DNA of 64,000 bases from Acidobacteriota bacterium (GCA_013289795.1 JABCZH010000016.1:21069-85068); one strand, 5' to 3'; positions 37,511-46,168 are shown, counted from the stretch's first letter. Numbers and translations: made by a program. The notes: generated by a model not told the origin, from the sequence alone.

Positions 37511-37524
37511 CAGGAGGGCCGGCA

Positions 37525-38085
37525 ATCGCTGATGAGTTCATCACCCTGGCCCGCGTTCTTAAGGTGCAGGGCCGCCGCGGCGAAGTCTTAGTCGAGCCGC
37601 ACAGTGACATCCCCGATAGGTTTCGGGTGGGCTTGAAGCTATTGGCGCTGGGAAAGAATGAAGCCCGGCGGGAGTTGCGGGTCGAAGAGTTGTGGCCGCA
37701 CAAGAATCGCCTGGCTTTGAAGTTCGCGGGAGTTGATTCTATCTCCGACGCTGAAGCCCTGGTGGGCAGCGAACTGCAGGTGCCGCGGGGAGAGAGAGCG
37801 CAGCTTGCACCGGGCTGGACCTATGTCAGCGATTTGGTTGGCTGTCTAGTTTTTGATGATGATCGCGAAGTCGGACAAGTTGAAGATGTACGCTTCGGCG
37901 CTGGCGAAGCCCCGCTGCTGATCGTGAAGGCGGGGGGTAAAGAGCATCAGATCCCTTTCGCCGAAGTGTATTTGCAAAGCGTGGATCTTGAGAAGCGACA
38001 GATCAAGATGCTGTTGCCGGAAGGCATGTTGGAGCTAGATGCACCGCTGACAGCGGAAGAGAAGCAGCAGCAACAGAAGCGTTAA
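37525..38085 (+). CDS. rimM: Ribosome maturation factor RimM, apparent ATC start
   Basis: RimM binds S19 and the 30S head and helps 16S maturation. The conserved N-terminus EFITLARVLKVQGRRGEVLVEP is encoded from about 37534, upstream of the first conventional start (GTG 37564). No ATG, GTG or TTG lies between the in-frame TGA near 37504 and that GTG. ATC 37525-37527 has a perfect AGGAGG (37512-37517) seven bases before it and gives the family-like start (M)ADEF, 186 residues. The PRC-barrel half shows GWTYVSDLVGCLVFDDD and HQIPFAEVYLQSVDLEKRQI. ATC is a rare start codon; a base error for ATG is the alternative. Confidence 0.9.
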   Translation: MADEFITLARVLKVQGRRGEVLVEPHSDIPDRFRVGLKLLALGKNEARRELRVEELWPHKNRLALKFAGVDSISDAEALVGSELQVPRGERAQLAPGWTYVSDLVGCLVFDDDREVGQVEDVRFGAGEAPLLIVKAGGKEHQIPFAEVYLQSVDLEKRQIKMLLPEGMLELDAPLTAEEKQQQQKR

Positions 38086-38113
38086 CCACAGAGAGCACAG
38101 GGTTGCACAGGGG
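38084..38113. repeat. CTCTGTG-type short intergenic repeat, copy 3 (inverted)
   Basis: AACCACAGAG, AGCACAGGG, TTGCACAGGGG: the complement of the CTCTGTGGTT core found at 17159 and 31567. It starts on the rimM stop codon and fills part of the rimM-trmD spacer. Confidence 0.65.
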
Positions 38114-38149
38114 AAAACCTGAGCCCTGTGATTGATTTGCGGCGTGGCG

Positions 38150-38950
38150 ATGCAGATTGACATCGTAACCATCTTTCCGGATTTCTTTCGCGGGCCACTG
38201 GATTACGGTATCATTCGCCGGGCGCAGGAAGCGGGCCTGGTAACGATTGTGGTGCACGATCTGCGGGCGTTTGCGCATGATCGTCACCGCACTGTAGATG
38301 ACCGCCCTTTCGGCGGCGGCGAAGGCATGGTGCTGAAGCCGGAACCGATCTTTGAATGTATTGAAGCGATGGGCATCGTCCCTCGCGACGAGCGAGCGGC
38401 GGCGAAGCAGAGTGTGGTATTGCTCTCCGCTCAGGGCAAGAAGTTCGATCAGAGCCTGGCAAGAGAGCTTGTCGGCCTGGAACGGCTGGTCCTGATCTGT
38501 GGCCGCTACGAAGGCGTGGACGAGCGAGTGGGCCGGTTTCTGGCGGACCGCGAGTTGTCCGTTGGAGACTATGTTTTGAGCGGTGGCGAGCTGGGCGCGG
38601 CCGTGATTGTGGATTGCGTCACCCGGTTGATTCCCGGGGCCGTGGGCAATGAAGCCTCGACCCAGCAGGAGTCGTTCACGAGTTCGGAGTTAGGCACGGT
38701 CGAGGGGGCGAATTCGACGTGCGCATCGGGCGGATTGCTGGATTATCCGCACTACACACGTCCGGCGGACTTTCGTGGCATGGAAGTTCCGGAAGTGCTG
38801 GCGTCGGGGAATCACGAGGAAATACGCCGCTGGCGGCGCAGTTCGGCGTTGGAAAAGACGCTGCGCAACCGGCCTGATCTTTTGGAAGACATCGCGCTCA
38901 GCGCGGAAGACGAAGAATTCATGGCCCGAAGCAGGGGCAAACAGACTTAG
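38150..38950 (+). CDS. trmD: tRNA (guanine-37-N1)-methyltransferase
   Basis: 266 residues from ATG 38150 (MQIDIVTIFPDFF). The SPOUT trefoil-knot residues are present: LICGRYEGVDERV, VGDYVLSGGELGAAVIVDCVTRLIPG and the tRNA-binding linker LLDYPHYTRP, with DDRPFGGGEGMVLKPEP earlier. TrmD makes m1G37 in tRNAs reading CNN and CGG codons and prevents +1 frameshifts. A loop of about 15 extra residues lies between EASTQQESF and GGLLDYPHYTRP, in the flexible lid region; length differences there are common. Confidence 0.97.
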   Translation: MQIDIVTIFPDFFRGPLDYGIIRRAQEAGLVTIVVHDLRAFAHDRHRTVDDRPFGGGEGMVLKPEPIFECIEAMGIVPRDERAAAKQSVVLLSAQGKKFDQSLARELVGLERLVLICGRYEGVDERVGRFLADRELSVGDYVLSGGELGAAVIVDCVTRLIPGAVGNEASTQQESFTSSELGTVEGANSTCASGGLLDYPHYTRPADFRGMEVPEVLASGNHEEIRRWRRSSALEKTLRNRPDLLEDIALSAEDEEFMARSRGKQT

Positions 38951-38968
38951 AACGAAGGGGAAAAGATC

Positions 38969-39343
38969 ATGTCGAACCTTATCATTGAAAAACTTCTGGC
39001 CAAGACCAAGCGCACCGATCTGCCGACCTTTGCACCCGGCGATTCCATCCGCGTGCATGTCAAAATCAAGGAAGGCGACAAAGAGCGCCTGCAGGCGTTC
39101 GAGGGCGTGGTGATTGCGCGCTCCCGCGGACCGCAGGCCAGTTTCACCGTCCGCAAGATCAGCTTCGGCCATGGCGTGGAACGCATCTTCCCGGTGAACT
39201 CGCGAGTCATCGACAGAGTGGAATTGGTGCGCTCGTCGAAAGTCCGGCGCGCCAAGCTCTATTATCTGCGTTCCCTGCGTGGCAAGGCGGCGCGTCTGCG
39301 CGATGTAGAGCGCGAGCACGTCGAGGCAGGAGCGAAACAGTAA
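38969..39343 (+). CDS. rplS: 50S ribosomal protein L19
   Basis: 124 residues. L19 signature: [81 protein letters not shown] is read across residues 15-100. It binds at the 30S-50S interface. Last gene of the rpsP operon, 18 bp after trmD, and followed by a strong terminator. Confidence 0.98.
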   Translation: MSNLIIEKLLAKTKRTDLPTFAPGDSIRVHVKIKEGDKERLQAFEGVVIARSRGPQASFTVRKISFGHGVERIFPVNSRVIDRVELVRSSKVRRAKLYYLRSLRGKAARLRDVEREHVEAGAKQ

Positions 39344-39370
39344 TCTCTGCTTTCAGGAACCTTCTCTTTG

Positions 39371-39399
39371 GCGGGCCGGCGACAACGGCCCGCTTTTTT
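39371..39399 (+). terminator. Rho-independent terminator of the rpsP-rplS operon
   Basis: Perfect 8-bp GC stem GCGGGCCG (39371-39378) with CGGCCCGC (39386-39393), seven-base loop, six T residues directly after. Lies 27 bp after the rplS stop. Confidence 0.95.
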
Positions 39400-39503
39400 C
39401 TGCGACCTGCCACCATTCGCTCAGAGGTACATGTCCTTATTCTTCAATCGGTTAGTCCCTAAATGGGGCTGTCTTACCGTCGTTTTTCGACGACGATGAT
39501 CGG

Positions 39504-40805
39504 ATGGGATCTCATCCGAATTGCGTGTTTGCCGCTAGTCTGTTAAGCCTGAGCCTCGCCCTTTGCAGCTGCGGGGGCGTGAGTTCACCCGGCACTACGG
39601 GTGGCGGCACTACTGGAGGCTCAGGCGGGGGCACAGGCGGAGGAACTGGAGGCGGTCAAACCACGGCCTGTAGCGCGATGAGCACCGGCGTGGGAGCGAG
39701 CCTGAATGGGTTCCACTCGTTCACCTCGGCCAACCTCTGGAACACCGACATCTCCAGTTCACCCGTGGACGTCAACTCCGGCGCGATCATCAACTTCATT
39801 GGTTCGAGCATCGGGCTGCATCCCGACTTCGGGTCGGGTGAATACAACGGCTCCGACATCGGGATCCCATACACAATCGTGGGCGGATCACAGGGGATGG
39901 TGGGCATCAATTTCACCGCCTATGGAAATGAAAGCGACCCGGGGCCGATGCCCTTTCCCGCGAACGCGCCGATTGAGGGTGATCCGAATCCGGGCAACGG
40001 CGACCGTCACTCGCTGGTTCTGGACAGTGGCAATTGTTTTCTCTATGAACTTTACAGCGCTTCTCCCAATAACGACGGAACCTGGAACGCTGGCTCGGCA
40101 GCGGTTTGGGATTTGACCACCGATGAGCAGCGCCCCTACACATGGACTTCGGCTGACGCCGCTGGGCTGCCGATTTTCCCCGGGCTGGTTCGCTACGACG
40201 AGGTAGCAGCGGGCAAGATTCAGCACGCTCTGCGCTTTACTCTGCCGCAGAGTCAGCCGGCGTTTACGCCGCCTGCTTCGCACTGGGCCGCTAACTCGAG
40301 CAACCCTCTGGCCGCGCCTATGGGGATGCGCCTGCGGTTGAAGTCGAGTTATGACATTTCTTCCTTCTCAACCAGTGTCCAGGTCATCCTGACTGCCATG
40401 AAGAAGTACGGCTTGATCATGGCCGACAACGGCAGCGCCATGTACATCAGCGGCGCGCCCGACAGCCGCTGGGACAACAACGACTTGCACAATCTCTCGC
40501 AGGTGCCGGCGTCGGCGTTTGAAGTGGTGGAGATGAATCCGATTTATACCCAAGCCAACGTGCCGCAGGGTGCGGCTCCGGCCATTTCCAGCTTCACGGC
40601 GAGCGCAGCATCGGTTTCCGCGGGTACCAGCGTGGCTCTTTCCTGGAGCGTGAGCGGCGCTTCGTATTTGATCATCTCCCCGCAAGTGGGAGCGGTTCGC
40701 GGAACCAATGTCACCTTCACTCCCAGCCAGACCGCAACCTACACTCTGTACGCCACCAATCAATATGGCCGCACCACCGCGGCGGTCATGGTCAGCGTGC
40801 AGTAG
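39504..40805 (+). CDS. Exported lipoprotein with Gly/Thr linker and C-terminal Ig-like domain
   Basis: 433 residues. A signal peptide ends near LALCSCGG (possible lipobox cysteine about 22-24), followed by a Gly/Thr/Ser-rich linker (about 30-50). Residues 60-350 form one large domain with conserved-looking blocks FTSANLWNTDISSSPVD, RHSLVLDSGNCFLYELYSA, AAGLPIFPGLVRYDEV and ALRFTLPQSQPAF. I do not assign a function to it. The last 80 residues are an Ig-like strand-rich domain (SSFTASAASVSAGTSVALSWSVSGA). Probably an outer-membrane-anchored, surface-exposed protein. Single transcription unit after the rplS terminator. Confidence 0.7.
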   Translation: MGSHPNCVFAASLLSLSLALCSCGGVSSPGTTGGGTTGGSGGGTGGGTGGGQTTACSAMSTGVGASLNGFHSFTSANLWNTDISSSPVDVNSGAIINFIGSSIGLHPDFGSGEYNGSDIGIPYTIVGGSQGMVGINFTAYGNESDPGPMPFPANAPIEGDPNPGNGDRHSLVLDSGNCFLYELYSASPNNDGTWNAGSAAVWDLTTDEQRPYTWTSADAAGLPIFPGLVRYDEVAAGKIQHALRFTLPQSQPAFTPPASHWAANSSNPLAAPMGMRLRLKSSYDISSFSTSVQVILTAMKKYGLIMADNGSAMYISGAPDSRWDNNDLHNLSQVPASAFEVVEMNPIYTQANVPQGAAPAISSFTASAASVSAGTSVALSWSVSGASYLIISPQVGAVRGTNVTFTPSQTATYTLYATNQYGRTTAAVMVSVQ

Positions 40806-40849
40806 GCGCGTGATGGCTTATACTGCCGCCTTGCTTTAGCTCGGCGCAG

Positions 40850-41953
40850 ATGCCATCTGTTCCTCCATCCCGGCTTTCTTACATCGACTGGATGCGCGGC
40901 TTGGCTTGCGTTCTGATGTTCCAGACGCATTGCTACGATGCCTGGCTGGGTGGCGACGCCCGCAAATCGACGCTCTTCATGTGGTCGCAGTTGGGAGGCA
41001 CTCTGCCCGCGCCTCTATTTCTCTTCCTTGCGGGAATCTCGTTTGCGCTAGTCGTAGACAAGCTGCGGCAGAAGAACCTTTCTGCCAGCCAGATTGCGCG
41101 CACCACCATTCGACGCGGCGCTGAAATCCTCGCTCTGGGCCTGCTTTTCCGAGGGCAAGAATTCGCTCTCGCCTGGGGGTGGGCGCCGTGGACTGACCTG
41201 TTCCGCGTGGACATCCTCAACACGATTGGGGTTTCGATGATGCTGATGGGGGTGTTTTGCTGGATCGTGCTTAGCTCTGCCCGGGGAAGCCTGGCCCAGG
41301 GACCACGCGTCCGACTTGTGCTGGGCGGCAGCGCGGTTGGGGTTGGTCTGGCGATCTCTCTACTGACGCCGCTGGTGTGGACGAGTTGGCGCCCGCACTG
41401 GCTGACCTGGCCGCTGGAATCTTACATCGACGGGGTTCACAACCTCGGCCAGCCACAGGCCTGGCTCTTTCCCATCTTTCCCTGGACAGCTTTCGCCTTT
41501 GTGGGTCTCGCCGTCGGGTTGTTCCTGGCCAGCGATTGGGCGAAGAAAAACAGTGCAACGGCGGTTGCGTTGGGAGTGCTCGGCGGGTTGCTGATCTATC
41601 TGGCGAAGTGGTTGGATGTGCGTCCGGGGCAACTCTACGCTGTCTACGATTTTTGGCATACGAGCCCCGACTTCTTCTTGATCCGCGTAGGTCTTTTATT
41701 GCTGATCCTGGCGGCGGCCTACATGTGGTGCCGGTGGGGCGCGGGCCAATGGGGCTTCAGCCCTCTCATTCAAATGGGACAAACGTCACTGCTGGTTTAC
41801 TGGGTGCACATCGAGTTTGTGTATGGAAAGTTCTCCATCCTGCCGAAAAGAGCGCAAGACATTCGCACCGCTTCGCTGGGACTGCTGGCTATTTTCCTTT
41901 CCATGCTATTGCTGTCGGTGTTGCGCACCCGATGGAAAGACCGCCGCGTATAG
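40850..41953 (+). CDS. DUF1624 (heparan-alpha-glucosaminide N-acetyltransferase-like) membrane protein
   Basis: 367 residues with about ten membrane helices. The N-terminal YIDWMRGLACVLMFQTHCYDAW with a His in the first helix, the LFLFLAGISFALVV segment and FRVDILNTIGVSMML are typical of the DUF1624 / acyltransferase-3-like family that includes lysosomal HGSNAT. Such enzymes transfer acetyl groups across the membrane to glycans. The acceptor is unknown. The stop codon is only 5 bp from the convergent gene end. Confidence 0.8.
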   Translation: MPSVPPSRLSYIDWMRGLACVLMFQTHCYDAWLGGDARKSTLFMWSQLGGTLPAPLFLFLAGISFALVVDKLRQKNLSASQIARTTIRRGAEILALGLLFRGQEFALAWGWAPWTDLFRVDILNTIGVSMMLMGVFCWIVLSSARGSLAQGPRVRLVLGGSAVGVGLAISLLTPLVWTSWRPHWLTWPLESYIDGVHNLGQPQAWLFPIFPWTAFAFVGLAVGLFLASDWAKKNSATAVALGVLGGLLIYLAKWLDVRPGQLYAVYDFWHTSPDFFLIRVGLLLLILAAAYMWCRWGAGQWGFSPLIQMGQTSLLVYWVHIEFVYGKFSILPKRAQDIRTASLGLLAIFLSMLLLSVLRTRWKDRRV

Positions 41954-41958
41954 TGGCT

Positions 41959-42519
41959 CTACCGCGACACTTGCAGGATGGCGTTCTCCACCAGTTTCAG
42001 GCCGACCGCCCAACGCTGGCGCGACTGAGGCTCGTCTTCCCCGTAACCGAACATGTACAAGGTGATGTAGAAGCCCTCACGCATGCCGTCCGCACCGTGG
42101 TAGTAGCAGCGCCGAATAAGAAATTCAGCGGCGGCAGGAATCTCGGGAGCCTTCTTCAGCAGGTCGTTCAGCCGTTTCGCCCACTGTTCGTGATCCGCAA
42201 ATGAGAACCGGGGGAGGTCATCGGAGAACAAGATATCGACGTAGGAACCGAACTTGTGCGCTGCGGCGAAAATCTCCTCTTCCGGATTGATTTCCGTACT
42301 TGACCAGACATCGCACTTGGCGGTTTCCAGGACACCCGCATTCGAGTTTACCGCCGTTAGGAATTCACCCAGTTCCCGAAATCGCTGTGCTTCCTCGACC
42401 TCGCGCAGCAATTCGGGATGACGCTTCAGATCGTAGTAGCGAGGGCCATTTTCGGAGGCCCAAGGGATCTCTAGAGTCTCGTCATCTCGTCCGAGTTCGA
42501 CCGCAAAATCAGCTTGCAC
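41959..42519 (-). CDS. Conserved hypothetical protein downstream of lemA
   Basis: 186 residues from GTG 42519, one base after the lemA stop codon; an in-frame open stretch further upstream lies inside lemA and is not coding. No signal peptide or membrane helix. Features: acidic N-terminus (FAVELGRDDETLEIPWASENGPRYYDLK), a central HKFGSYVDILFSDD and a C-terminal helix with RRCYYHGADGMREGFYITLYMFGYGED. I cannot name a family. Its tight position after lemA suggests a common transcript. Confidence 0.7.
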   Translation of the reverse strand: MQADFAVELGRDDETLEIPWASENGPRYYDLKRHPELLREVEEAQRFRELGEFLTAVNSNAGVLETAKCDVWSSTEINPEEEIFAAAHKFGSYVDILFSDDLPRFSFADHEQWAKRLNDLLKKAPEIPAAAEFLIRRCYYHGADGMREGFYITLYMFGYGEDEPQSRQRWAVGLKLVENAILQVSR

Positions 42520-42520
42520 G

Positions 42521-43129
42521 CTATTTTGCTGGAGCAGGTTGAGGGGCTGGCGCAGGCGGCGTGGCGAAATTGACCTTGGGTACCTGCCGCGATTGGTCAG
42601 TCGCAGCAAAATAGGCCTCGTTCGGCTTGAATCCTGCCCACCCGGCATAAATGTTGTTGGGGAACTTCTGAATGTAGGTGTCGTAGTCTTGCAGGGTGTC
42701 GTTGTATCGTTTGCGCTCGACTGCGATACGGTTCTCGGTCCCAGCCAACTCATCCTGCAGACGCAGGAAGTTCTCATTCGATTTTAATTGCGGGTAGTTC
42801 TCGACGATCAACAGCAAGCGTCCCAGAGCGCCGTCGAGTTGCTGGTTGGCGGCAATCTTATCTTGAGGAGTGCCAGCCGAAAGCAGTGCGGAGCGAGCCT
42901 TGGCAATGTCGCCGAACACTGTTTGCTCCTGCTGTGCGAACCCCTTCACCGTTTCCACAAGATTCGGGATCAAGTCCGCGCGGCGTTGCAGAACGATGTC
43001 TACCTGCGACCACGAAGCCTTGACCGCTTCGTTCTTGGTCACCAGGGTATTGCGCACACCGACATATTGTCCAAAAGCCAGCAGCGCGATCAGCACCACA
43101 ACGATAATTGCAATCAAGCCCTTGTTCAT
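42521..43129 (-). CDS. LemA family protein
   Basis: 202 residues with an N-terminal membrane helix (LIAIIVVVLIALLAFGQYVGV) and a long helical domain outside: NEAVKASWSQVDIVLQRRADLIPNLVETVKGFAQQE, LIVENYPQLKSNENFLRLQDELAGTENRIAVERKRYND. These blocks define LemA. Function is unclear; LemA genes are usually next to TPM-domain (YgcG-like) genes, as here with one gene between. The C-terminus is Pro/Ala-rich. Operon order is TPM, nucleotidyltransferase-like, lemA, hypothetical. Confidence 0.95.
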   Translation of the reverse strand: MNKGLIAIIVVVLIALLAFGQYVGVRNTLVTKNEAVKASWSQVDIVLQRRADLIPNLVETVKGFAQQEQTVFGDIAKARSALLSAGTPQDKIAANQQLDGALGRLLLIVENYPQLKSNENFLRLQDELAGTENRIAVERKRYNDTLQDYDTYIQKFPNNIYAGWAGFKPNEAYFAATDQSRQVPKVNFATPPAPAPQPAPAK

Positions 43130-43160
43130 ATTCTCCTCCCCAAACGAGGTCTACGAGTCT

Positions 43161-43895
43161 TTATGAGCCGCGCAATTCCTCGGAATCTAGCATTCTATCC
43201 ACTGCCGCGGTAACTTGCTGGATTGCAGCCAGGTAACGGGCGAATACGTCAGCGGCGTCGAATTGTTTCTCGTCTGCTTTCTGCTCACGGATATCGAGCA
43301 ATTGTACGAAAGCCGACGGATCAAACTGGATTCTTTGTGCAAGCACCTGGATGGTCTCGCGCTTCGATTCGGGCGGGGTCTGTCCCAACGCAATCAGCGA
43401 GTGACGAAACAACGTAACAAACGTCGACAAAGAACCCCGCAGCAGTTCCCACATCTGCTTTTTGTTCGGTCCTGCCAGCAACCGCTCACGCAGCAGAATC
43501 GTCTTCTCACGCAGTTCATACTCTACCTGGGCACGATGAAAGTGCATGGGAATCGTCAAAGTGGCAAGGACATCCGCCCCGAAAAGCACGCGGTGGCGCC
43601 GTTGCATGTCAAGTAATTCGATGGAGAAGACGTCCGCAGAGCGTAGCAGTTCTTCGCCAGTGAGCAGGAGTGGCACATGGCGTTTCTGGCGCGTCCACCA
43701 GTCGACGGCCGGCGCGAGCGCGTTCAGCGTCGCGTATGAGGCCTCACGCAGCACACACAGCAGGTTGACGTTGGAAAACTCCGCATGGAACTCGCCGGAG
43801 GCAGCCGAGCCATAGAGAATCACGCTTTGCAGATTCTCTCCCGCTGCCAGACGCATCCGGCCAACAAAATCGTCGATCTGTTTTTCAGGGACCAT
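43161..43895 (-). CDS. Degenerate nucleotidyltransferase-like protein
   Basis: 244 residues. The N-terminal segment SVILYGSAASGEFHAEFSNVNLLCVL has the GS-x-A-x-G turn of the minimal nucleotidyltransferase fold (Gly29-Ser30), but the usual catalytic pair DxD is Asn42-x-Asn44, so metal-dependent transfer is not expected. The rest (about 60-240) is helical and contains a basic-acidic stretch resembling HEPN-like substrate-binding bundles. Possibly a regulatory or binding protein. It lies 22 bp after the TPM gene and 31 bp before lemA, so it belongs to that operon. Confidence 0.68.
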   Translation of the reverse strand: MVPEKQIDDFVGRMRLAAGENLQSVILYGSAASGEFHAEFSNVNLLCVLREASYATLNALAPAVDWWTRQKRHVPLLLTGEELLRSADVFSIELLDMQRRHRVLFGADVLATLTIPMHFHRAQVEYELREKTILLRERLLAGPNKKQMWELLRGSLSTFVTLFRHSLIALGQTPPESKRETIQVLAQRIQFDPSAFVQLLDIREQKADEKQFDAADVFARYLAAIQQVTAAVDRMLDSEELRGS

Positions 43896-43917
43896 AGTGC
43901 CTCTTTAGTTTGTGCCT

Positions 43918-44697
43918 CTACCAACTCCCGCTGGCGCCGCCACCGCCGGAGCTTCCGCCTCCAAATCCGCCAAAGCCGCCACCACCGCCCCAGCTGCCGC
44001 CGGAACTCCCACCCCCTCCCCCCCCACCGCCTCCCCAACCTCCGCCCCCCAGGAAGAACCCAAGTAACAGACCGCGTCCGAAACGCGTGGCGAGAAGGAG
44101 TACGAAGACCAAGATGAGAACTACAAGCCCGCCGGCCGAAAGGCCTTGACCGTGTGCTTGCGGAGTGATCGCGGGCGCATTTGGACGCAGGCCCGTGAGT
44201 TGAACACCTGCATCCTGCGCAATGACCTCGGCCACTCGCGATGCCATGAGCGAAACCGCGCCGCTGTAGTCGTTCTGGCGCAGAAGTGGAACAGCCTCCC
44301 GGCTAAAGCCCCCTACTTTGCCATCCGGCAGTATCGGTTCGAGCCCGTAGCCAACTTCGGTTCGGTAACGGTGGTCCCGTGTGGCCAGTAAGATCAGCAC
44401 TCCGCGATTTGTAGACTTGCTGCCGATTCCCCATTTCTTGTACAAATCGGCGGCATAGCTCTCAACATCAGAACCATCCAAGGATTGAATTGTGACTACA
44501 GCAATCTGCGCGTGCGCCTTTTGGTCGATCTGCCCGCAGATGTCGTCGAGCTGGGCAATTGTGGCCTGGTCGAGAACGTGAGCGAAATCGTTGACGTAGT
44601 CCGTGGGCTTTAGTTGCGAGACCGGTTCCGATCGCAGCGCGATGGCGAGTGCCAGAAGGATGACGATACACGTCGCGGTCTTCACACCTGATCGCAT
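43918..44697 (-). CDS. TPM-domain (YgcG-like) membrane protein with Gly-rich tail
   Basis: 259 residues: signal peptide, TPM domain (DYVNDFAHVLDQATIAQLDDICGQI, IAVVTIQSLDGSDVESYAADLYKKWGIG, NRGVLILLATRDHRYRTEVGYGLEP), one membrane helix (LVVLILVFVLLLATRF) and a Gly/Ser/Trp-rich C-terminal tail of about 45 residues. The TPM domain binds metal and has been reported as a phosphatase fold in plants (thylakoid); in bacteria its role is unsettled, with repeated linkage to LemA and membrane repair. First gene of the TPM-NT-lemA set. Confidence 0.93.
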   Translation of the reverse strand: MRSGVKTATCIVILLALAIALRSEPVSQLKPTDYVNDFAHVLDQATIAQLDDICGQIDQKAHAQIAVVTIQSLDGSDVESYAADLYKKWGIGSKSTNRGVLILLATRDHRYRTEVGYGLEPILPDGKVGGFSREAVPLLRQNDYSGAVSLMASRVAEVIAQDAGVQLTGLRPNAPAITPQAHGQGLSAGGLVVLILVFVLLLATRFGRGLLLGFFLGGGGWGGGGGGGGGSSGGSWGGGGGFGGFGGGSSGGGGASGSW

Positions 44698-44762
44698 TTG
44701 AGAGCGATTGTATAGGAGAGGAGCCGAGGCCGCGTTCGACCCGACGGTGTTTCCGAGCCCCG

Positions 44763-45743
44763 TCAGAACGAACGCAGGAATTGCAAGATCTGCCGCTCGG
44801 CCCAGTGGCCGTCATCGCCTTCAGCGTTGGCAAGAAACGAGCAGTGACCGCCGTCATCTGTCTCCACAAAGATGATGTTGGGATTCGCCAGAATCTTCCG
44901 GCGAGTCTCGGGCAGAATGCGAATGAAAGGATCATTCGCGGCATGCAGGATCAGCGCAGGCACAGCGATGCGATCCAGCACCGGAGCAGCTGCCGCGCGA
45001 GAGTAATAGTCATCGGCGCCGGTGAAGCCACAGTAGTACGCCGTGATCTTGTCATCGAAGTCGCGGAGCGTTGACACGTGGCGTAAGCGGGAAAGATCGA
45101 ATTGGCCAGGAAACAGCCGAGCTTTTTTCCGAAGCCGCCGCCGCAACTGAATGACGAAGTAGTACTCGTAAAGGCGGTTGCTCAGGAGATGAAGCGCATC
45201 GGCGGAAGGCCCCAGATCGACTGCGGGACAGACGGCTGCAACCGCGCAGAACTGCGGCGGCCCTTCTTTTCCCCATTCTCCTGCCAGCTTCAACACCAGG
45301 TTGCCGCCCATCGAGAAACCGGCCAGCGCCAAGCGTGAGAGGCCATCGTGATCGATCAAGTGCTTAGCGACCGCGGCCAGATCCTGGGAACGTCCCGAAT
45401 GGTACAGCGTTGGAGACAACGCGTCGGTGCCACCGCAGTTGCGCTGGTTCATGCGCACCACGTTCATGCCGGCAGCCATACCCTTGGCGGCGATCCCCAA
45501 CATGTATTGTGAATCGCTCGAGCCCTCAAGCCCGTGAATGATCAGAATCGTCAGCGCGTTCTTGCGGTCAGGCTGCCAATGACAGTGGCACAGAACTTTG
45601 ACTCCGGGCTCCACTTCAATCAGGCGCTCTTCCGCCGGCGGCAATGGAATGCGGCGGGAAAGGAAGAAGCTGGCCAGGGTTTGCAGATGTCCGCCGCGCA
45701 GACCGCGTCGCGGGACGAAAGCCTCAGTTTGCCAAGTCCCCAC
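44763..45743 (-). CDS. YheT-family alpha/beta hydrolase
   Basis: 326 residues. Alpha/beta-hydrolase motifs: oxyanion region LIIHGLEGSSDSQYM, nucleophile elbow GFSMGGN (Ser near 143), Asp in HAANDPFI and His in GGHCSF. The N-terminal FVPRRGLRGGHLQTL and MNQRNCGGTD are characteristic of the YheT group of short-chain esterases. Substrate unknown. It lies 65 bp upstream of the TPM gene on the same strand. Confidence 0.93.
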   Translation of the reverse strand: MGTWQTEAFVPRRGLRGGHLQTLASFFLSRRIPLPPAEERLIEVEPGVKVLCHCHWQPDRKNALTILIIHGLEGSSDSQYMLGIAAKGMAAGMNVVRMNQRNCGGTDALSPTLYHSGRSQDLAAVAKHLIDHDGLSRLALAGFSMGGNLVLKLAGEWGKEGPPQFCAVAAVCPAVDLGPSADALHLLSNRLYEYYFVIQLRRRLRKKARLFPGQFDLSRLRHVSTLRDFDDKITAYYCGFTGADDYYSRAAAAPVLDRIAVPALILHAANDPFIRILPETRRKILANPNIIFVETDDGGHCSFLANAEGDDGHWAERQILQFLRSF

Positions 45744-45794
45744 TACTTGATCTTAAATGGAATGTGGCTAGAAGACGCATCGTGGAGAAGTGTT

Positions 45795-46025
45795 ATGCCG
45801 ATTTTCGAATACCTTTGCAAGTCGTGCAATCACCCGTTCGAGGCCCTGGTTTATGGCGACCAGAAGGTGGAATGCCCGAAGTGTCACGGCGCCAAGTTGA
45901 CGCAGCAATTGTCCGTGTTTGCGGTGGCCGCAAAGGGTTCGTCGGCCACACCTGGGCCTGCGGGATGCGGCTCTTGCGGCGATCCCCGCGGTCCCGGCGC
46001 CTGCTCGCTGCCTGACTTGGACTAG
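45795..46025 (+). CDS. FmdB-family zinc-ribbon protein
   Basis: 76 residues from ATG 45795 with GGAG nearby; an upstream in-frame extension has no support. The FmdB ribbon is MPIFEYLCKSCNHPFE then VECPKCHGAKLTQQLS, four Cys binding one zinc. The tail has more cysteines (GCGSCGDPRGPGACS). FmdB proteins are putative regulators of unknown mechanism. A short independent gene, divergent from the YheT hydrolase. Confidence 0.92.
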   Translation: MPIFEYLCKSCNHPFEALVYGDQKVECPKCHGAKLTQQLSVFAVAAKGSSATPGPAGCGSCGDPRGPGACSLPDLD

Positions 46026-46168
46026 CTTCCCACGCTAGCCCGGCAACATCCTGTGCTGCAATCCTTTAGCGGTGGTTACGAAGGTACACGCGAGTGATGA
46101 CGGGGGTAAATTTCTTTATTTCACCGCTCCCGATACCATCGACTCAACCTACTTCGAGGCTGCCACCC

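Noticed and set aside
42520..42777. N-terminal extension of the hypothetical gene downstream of lemA
   Set aside because: It would lie wholly within lemA in another frame; the GTG at 42519, right after the lemA stop, gives a coherent protein.
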